NCBI GenBank assembly: GCA_018333845.1
Contig: JAGXSK010000044.1
Coordinates: forward strand, 1 to 6,005
DNA from: Clostridia bacterium
GTDB taxonomy: Bacteria; Bacillota; DSM-16504; Desulfitibacterales; Desulfitibacteraceae
DNA length: 6,005 nucleotides
Reading direction: 5' to 3'
Made by a program: the position numbers and the translations under genes. Within the stretch, counting starts at the first letter, position 1, and each line of letters begins with the position of its first letter. This document shows, one piece after another, positions 4,994-6,005 of the stretch. The notes under the pieces are model-generated. The model searched no databases. It saw only the letters and a program-made list of their open reading frames with translations, and had not been told where the DNA came from.

Positions 4994-6005
4994 TTATCTT
5001 TTTATATAAAGGGTAAATTTTGTTCCTTTATTTAACTGGCTTTCTACAAAAAAATCTATATTCAATCTTAAACATAGCTCTTTTACCAGTGATAACCCAA
5101 GGCCAAAACCTCCCTGCCCACCGGTTCGAGCAGTATCAACCCGATAAAATCTATCAAAAATCTTTTGCAAGTCTTCCTCAGCAATACCTATTCCTGTATC
5201 CTCAACTATCAGCACAGCTTTATTATTATCTTCTTTCAGTTTTATTTTTATATTTCCCCCTGGCGGGGTATATTTCATGGAATTATCTGCTAGATTATAG
5301 ACTATCCTATAAAGCGAATTGTAATCACTATGAGCTTTCACATTTTCCACATCTAATAGTATTTGAATTTCTTTTTCTTGGGCCACTGTATTAAGCCTGT
5401 AATATACCTTTTTGATCAAAGCATCTACCTGTATTAATTCTAAAGCTATGGGTTCTTCTTTTTGGGATTCGATTCTTGTTAATTCTAGCAGGTTATTTAC
5501 AAGGCTAGAAAGTCTGTCAACCTCTAATTCCATGTCATACAAGAATTCAAGAACTTTGTCCCTGTTGATATCATTGGAATTTTGCAAGGATTGTATCAAA
5601 ACCTTAATAGTACTCAATGGCGTCCTTATTTCATGTGAAGCATCTGCAATAAACCTTCTCCTAACAGCATCTTGATTTTCCAATTCATCTCCCATTTTAT
5701 TAAAGGTTTCTGCTAGTTGGCCAAATTCATCCCTTGATTTATAGCTTACTCTATATGAAAGGTTGCCTTCAGCGAACTTTCTGGCCGCCCTTGTTAGCTG
5801 ATTTAAAGGCCTGGTAAAATAACCGGCAAACAATAGGCTGAAAATAATAGTTGCCATGCTGCCTAACCCAGTACTTATCAGAATCCTGGTTACCATCTCA
5901 TTTTTTAAATTTGTAAATTCCCCCAATGATTTGGAAAGGAATACTGCACCTATTACCTCTTTATCCTTAAAAATAGGTACTGCCCCGTACATAACCTCAC
6001 CATAG
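4994..6005 (-). CDS. Sensor histidine kinase of a two-component system, 5' end missing
   Basis: The last 336 residues of a membrane sensor kinase; the frame is open to the window edge (YGEVMYGAVPIF...), so the ATG inside the window at 5992 is not the start. Visible parts: the end of an extracytoplasmic sensor domain (residues 1 to about 38), a membrane helix (about 40-62), a HAMP linker (about 62-112, starting TRPLNQL), and the HisKA dimerisation domain with the H-box DASHEIRTP (phosphorylated His near 124). The HATPase domain follows, with its N-box NLADNSMKYT (about 237-246), G1 box DTGIGI (about 269), F-box FDRFYRVD, and G2 box GFGLGLSLVKEL. All residues needed for autophosphorylation appear present. 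The architecture is that of WalK/PhoR-like kinases. The cognate response regulator is expected just outside the right edge. The GerMN lipoprotein gene lies directly downstream and may be part of the same signalling unit. The stimulus cannot be deduced. Confidence 0.93.
   Translation of the reverse strand, partial: YGEVMYGAVPIFKDKEVIGAVFLSKSLGEFTNLKNEMVTRILISTGLGSMATIIFSLLFAGYFTRPLNQLTRAARKFAEGNLSYRVSYKSRDEFGQLAETFNKMGDELENQDAVRRRFIADASHEIRTPLSTIKVLIQSLQNSNDINRDKVLEFLYDMELEVDRLSSLVNNLLELTRIESQKEEPIALELIQVDALIKKVYYRLNTVAQEKEIQILLDVENVKAHSDYNSLYRIVYNLADNSMKYTPPGGNIKIKLKEDNNKAVLIVEDTGIGIAEEDLQKIFDRFYRVDTARTGGQGGFGLGLSLVKELCLRLNIDFFVESQLNKGTKFTLYIKR

Overview
This window looks like chromosomal DNA from an AT-rich, endospore-forming Firmicute, most likely an anaerobe of the Clostridia. 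The reasons are a Gin-type anti-sigma-G protein, a PdaB-like polysaccharide deacetylase, a GerMN-domain lipoprotein, strong AGGAGG-type ribosome binding sites, and a gene that needs selenocysteine to be read. All seven supported protein genes lie on the minus strand, so the window reads naturally from its right end to its left.

Layout in transcription order: (1) 6005-4994, the 3' part of a membrane sensor histidine kinase whose start lies outside the window; (2) 4860-4033, a GerMN-domain lipoprotein, followed by a GC-richer tail able to form several hairpins and a strong terminator at 3882-3849; (3) a spacer of about 300 bases with a candidate sigma-A promoter near 3773-3800; (4) 3543-3106, a small four-helix membrane protein of unknown function, closed by a terminator at 3069-3041; (5) 2960-2193, a membrane-anchored PdaB-like deacetylase; (6) 1930-1700, a 76-residue Rdx/SelW-like selenoprotein with an in-frame TGA (CxxU motif) and a plausible bacterial SECIS hairpin directly after it, then a terminator at 1626-1598; (7) 1527-1324, Gin, the zinc-binding inhibitor of sigma-G; (8) 1238-1, an Orn/Lys/Arg decarboxylase of the YaaO/SpeA type that starts at GTG and runs off the left edge.

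The gin-decarboxylase pair matches the csfB...yaaO part of the Bacillus subtilis csfB-xpaC-yaaN-yaaO-tmk locus, so tmk may lie just beyond the left edge. The kinase and GerMN lipoprotein recall the actinobacterial MtrB-LpqB pair, in which a GerMN lipoprotein modulates a two-component system.

The most noteworthy feature is the SelW-like selenoprotein. Ordinary gene finding misses it because its UGA reads as a stop. I saw no CRISPR array, insertion sequence, tRNA or rRNA.
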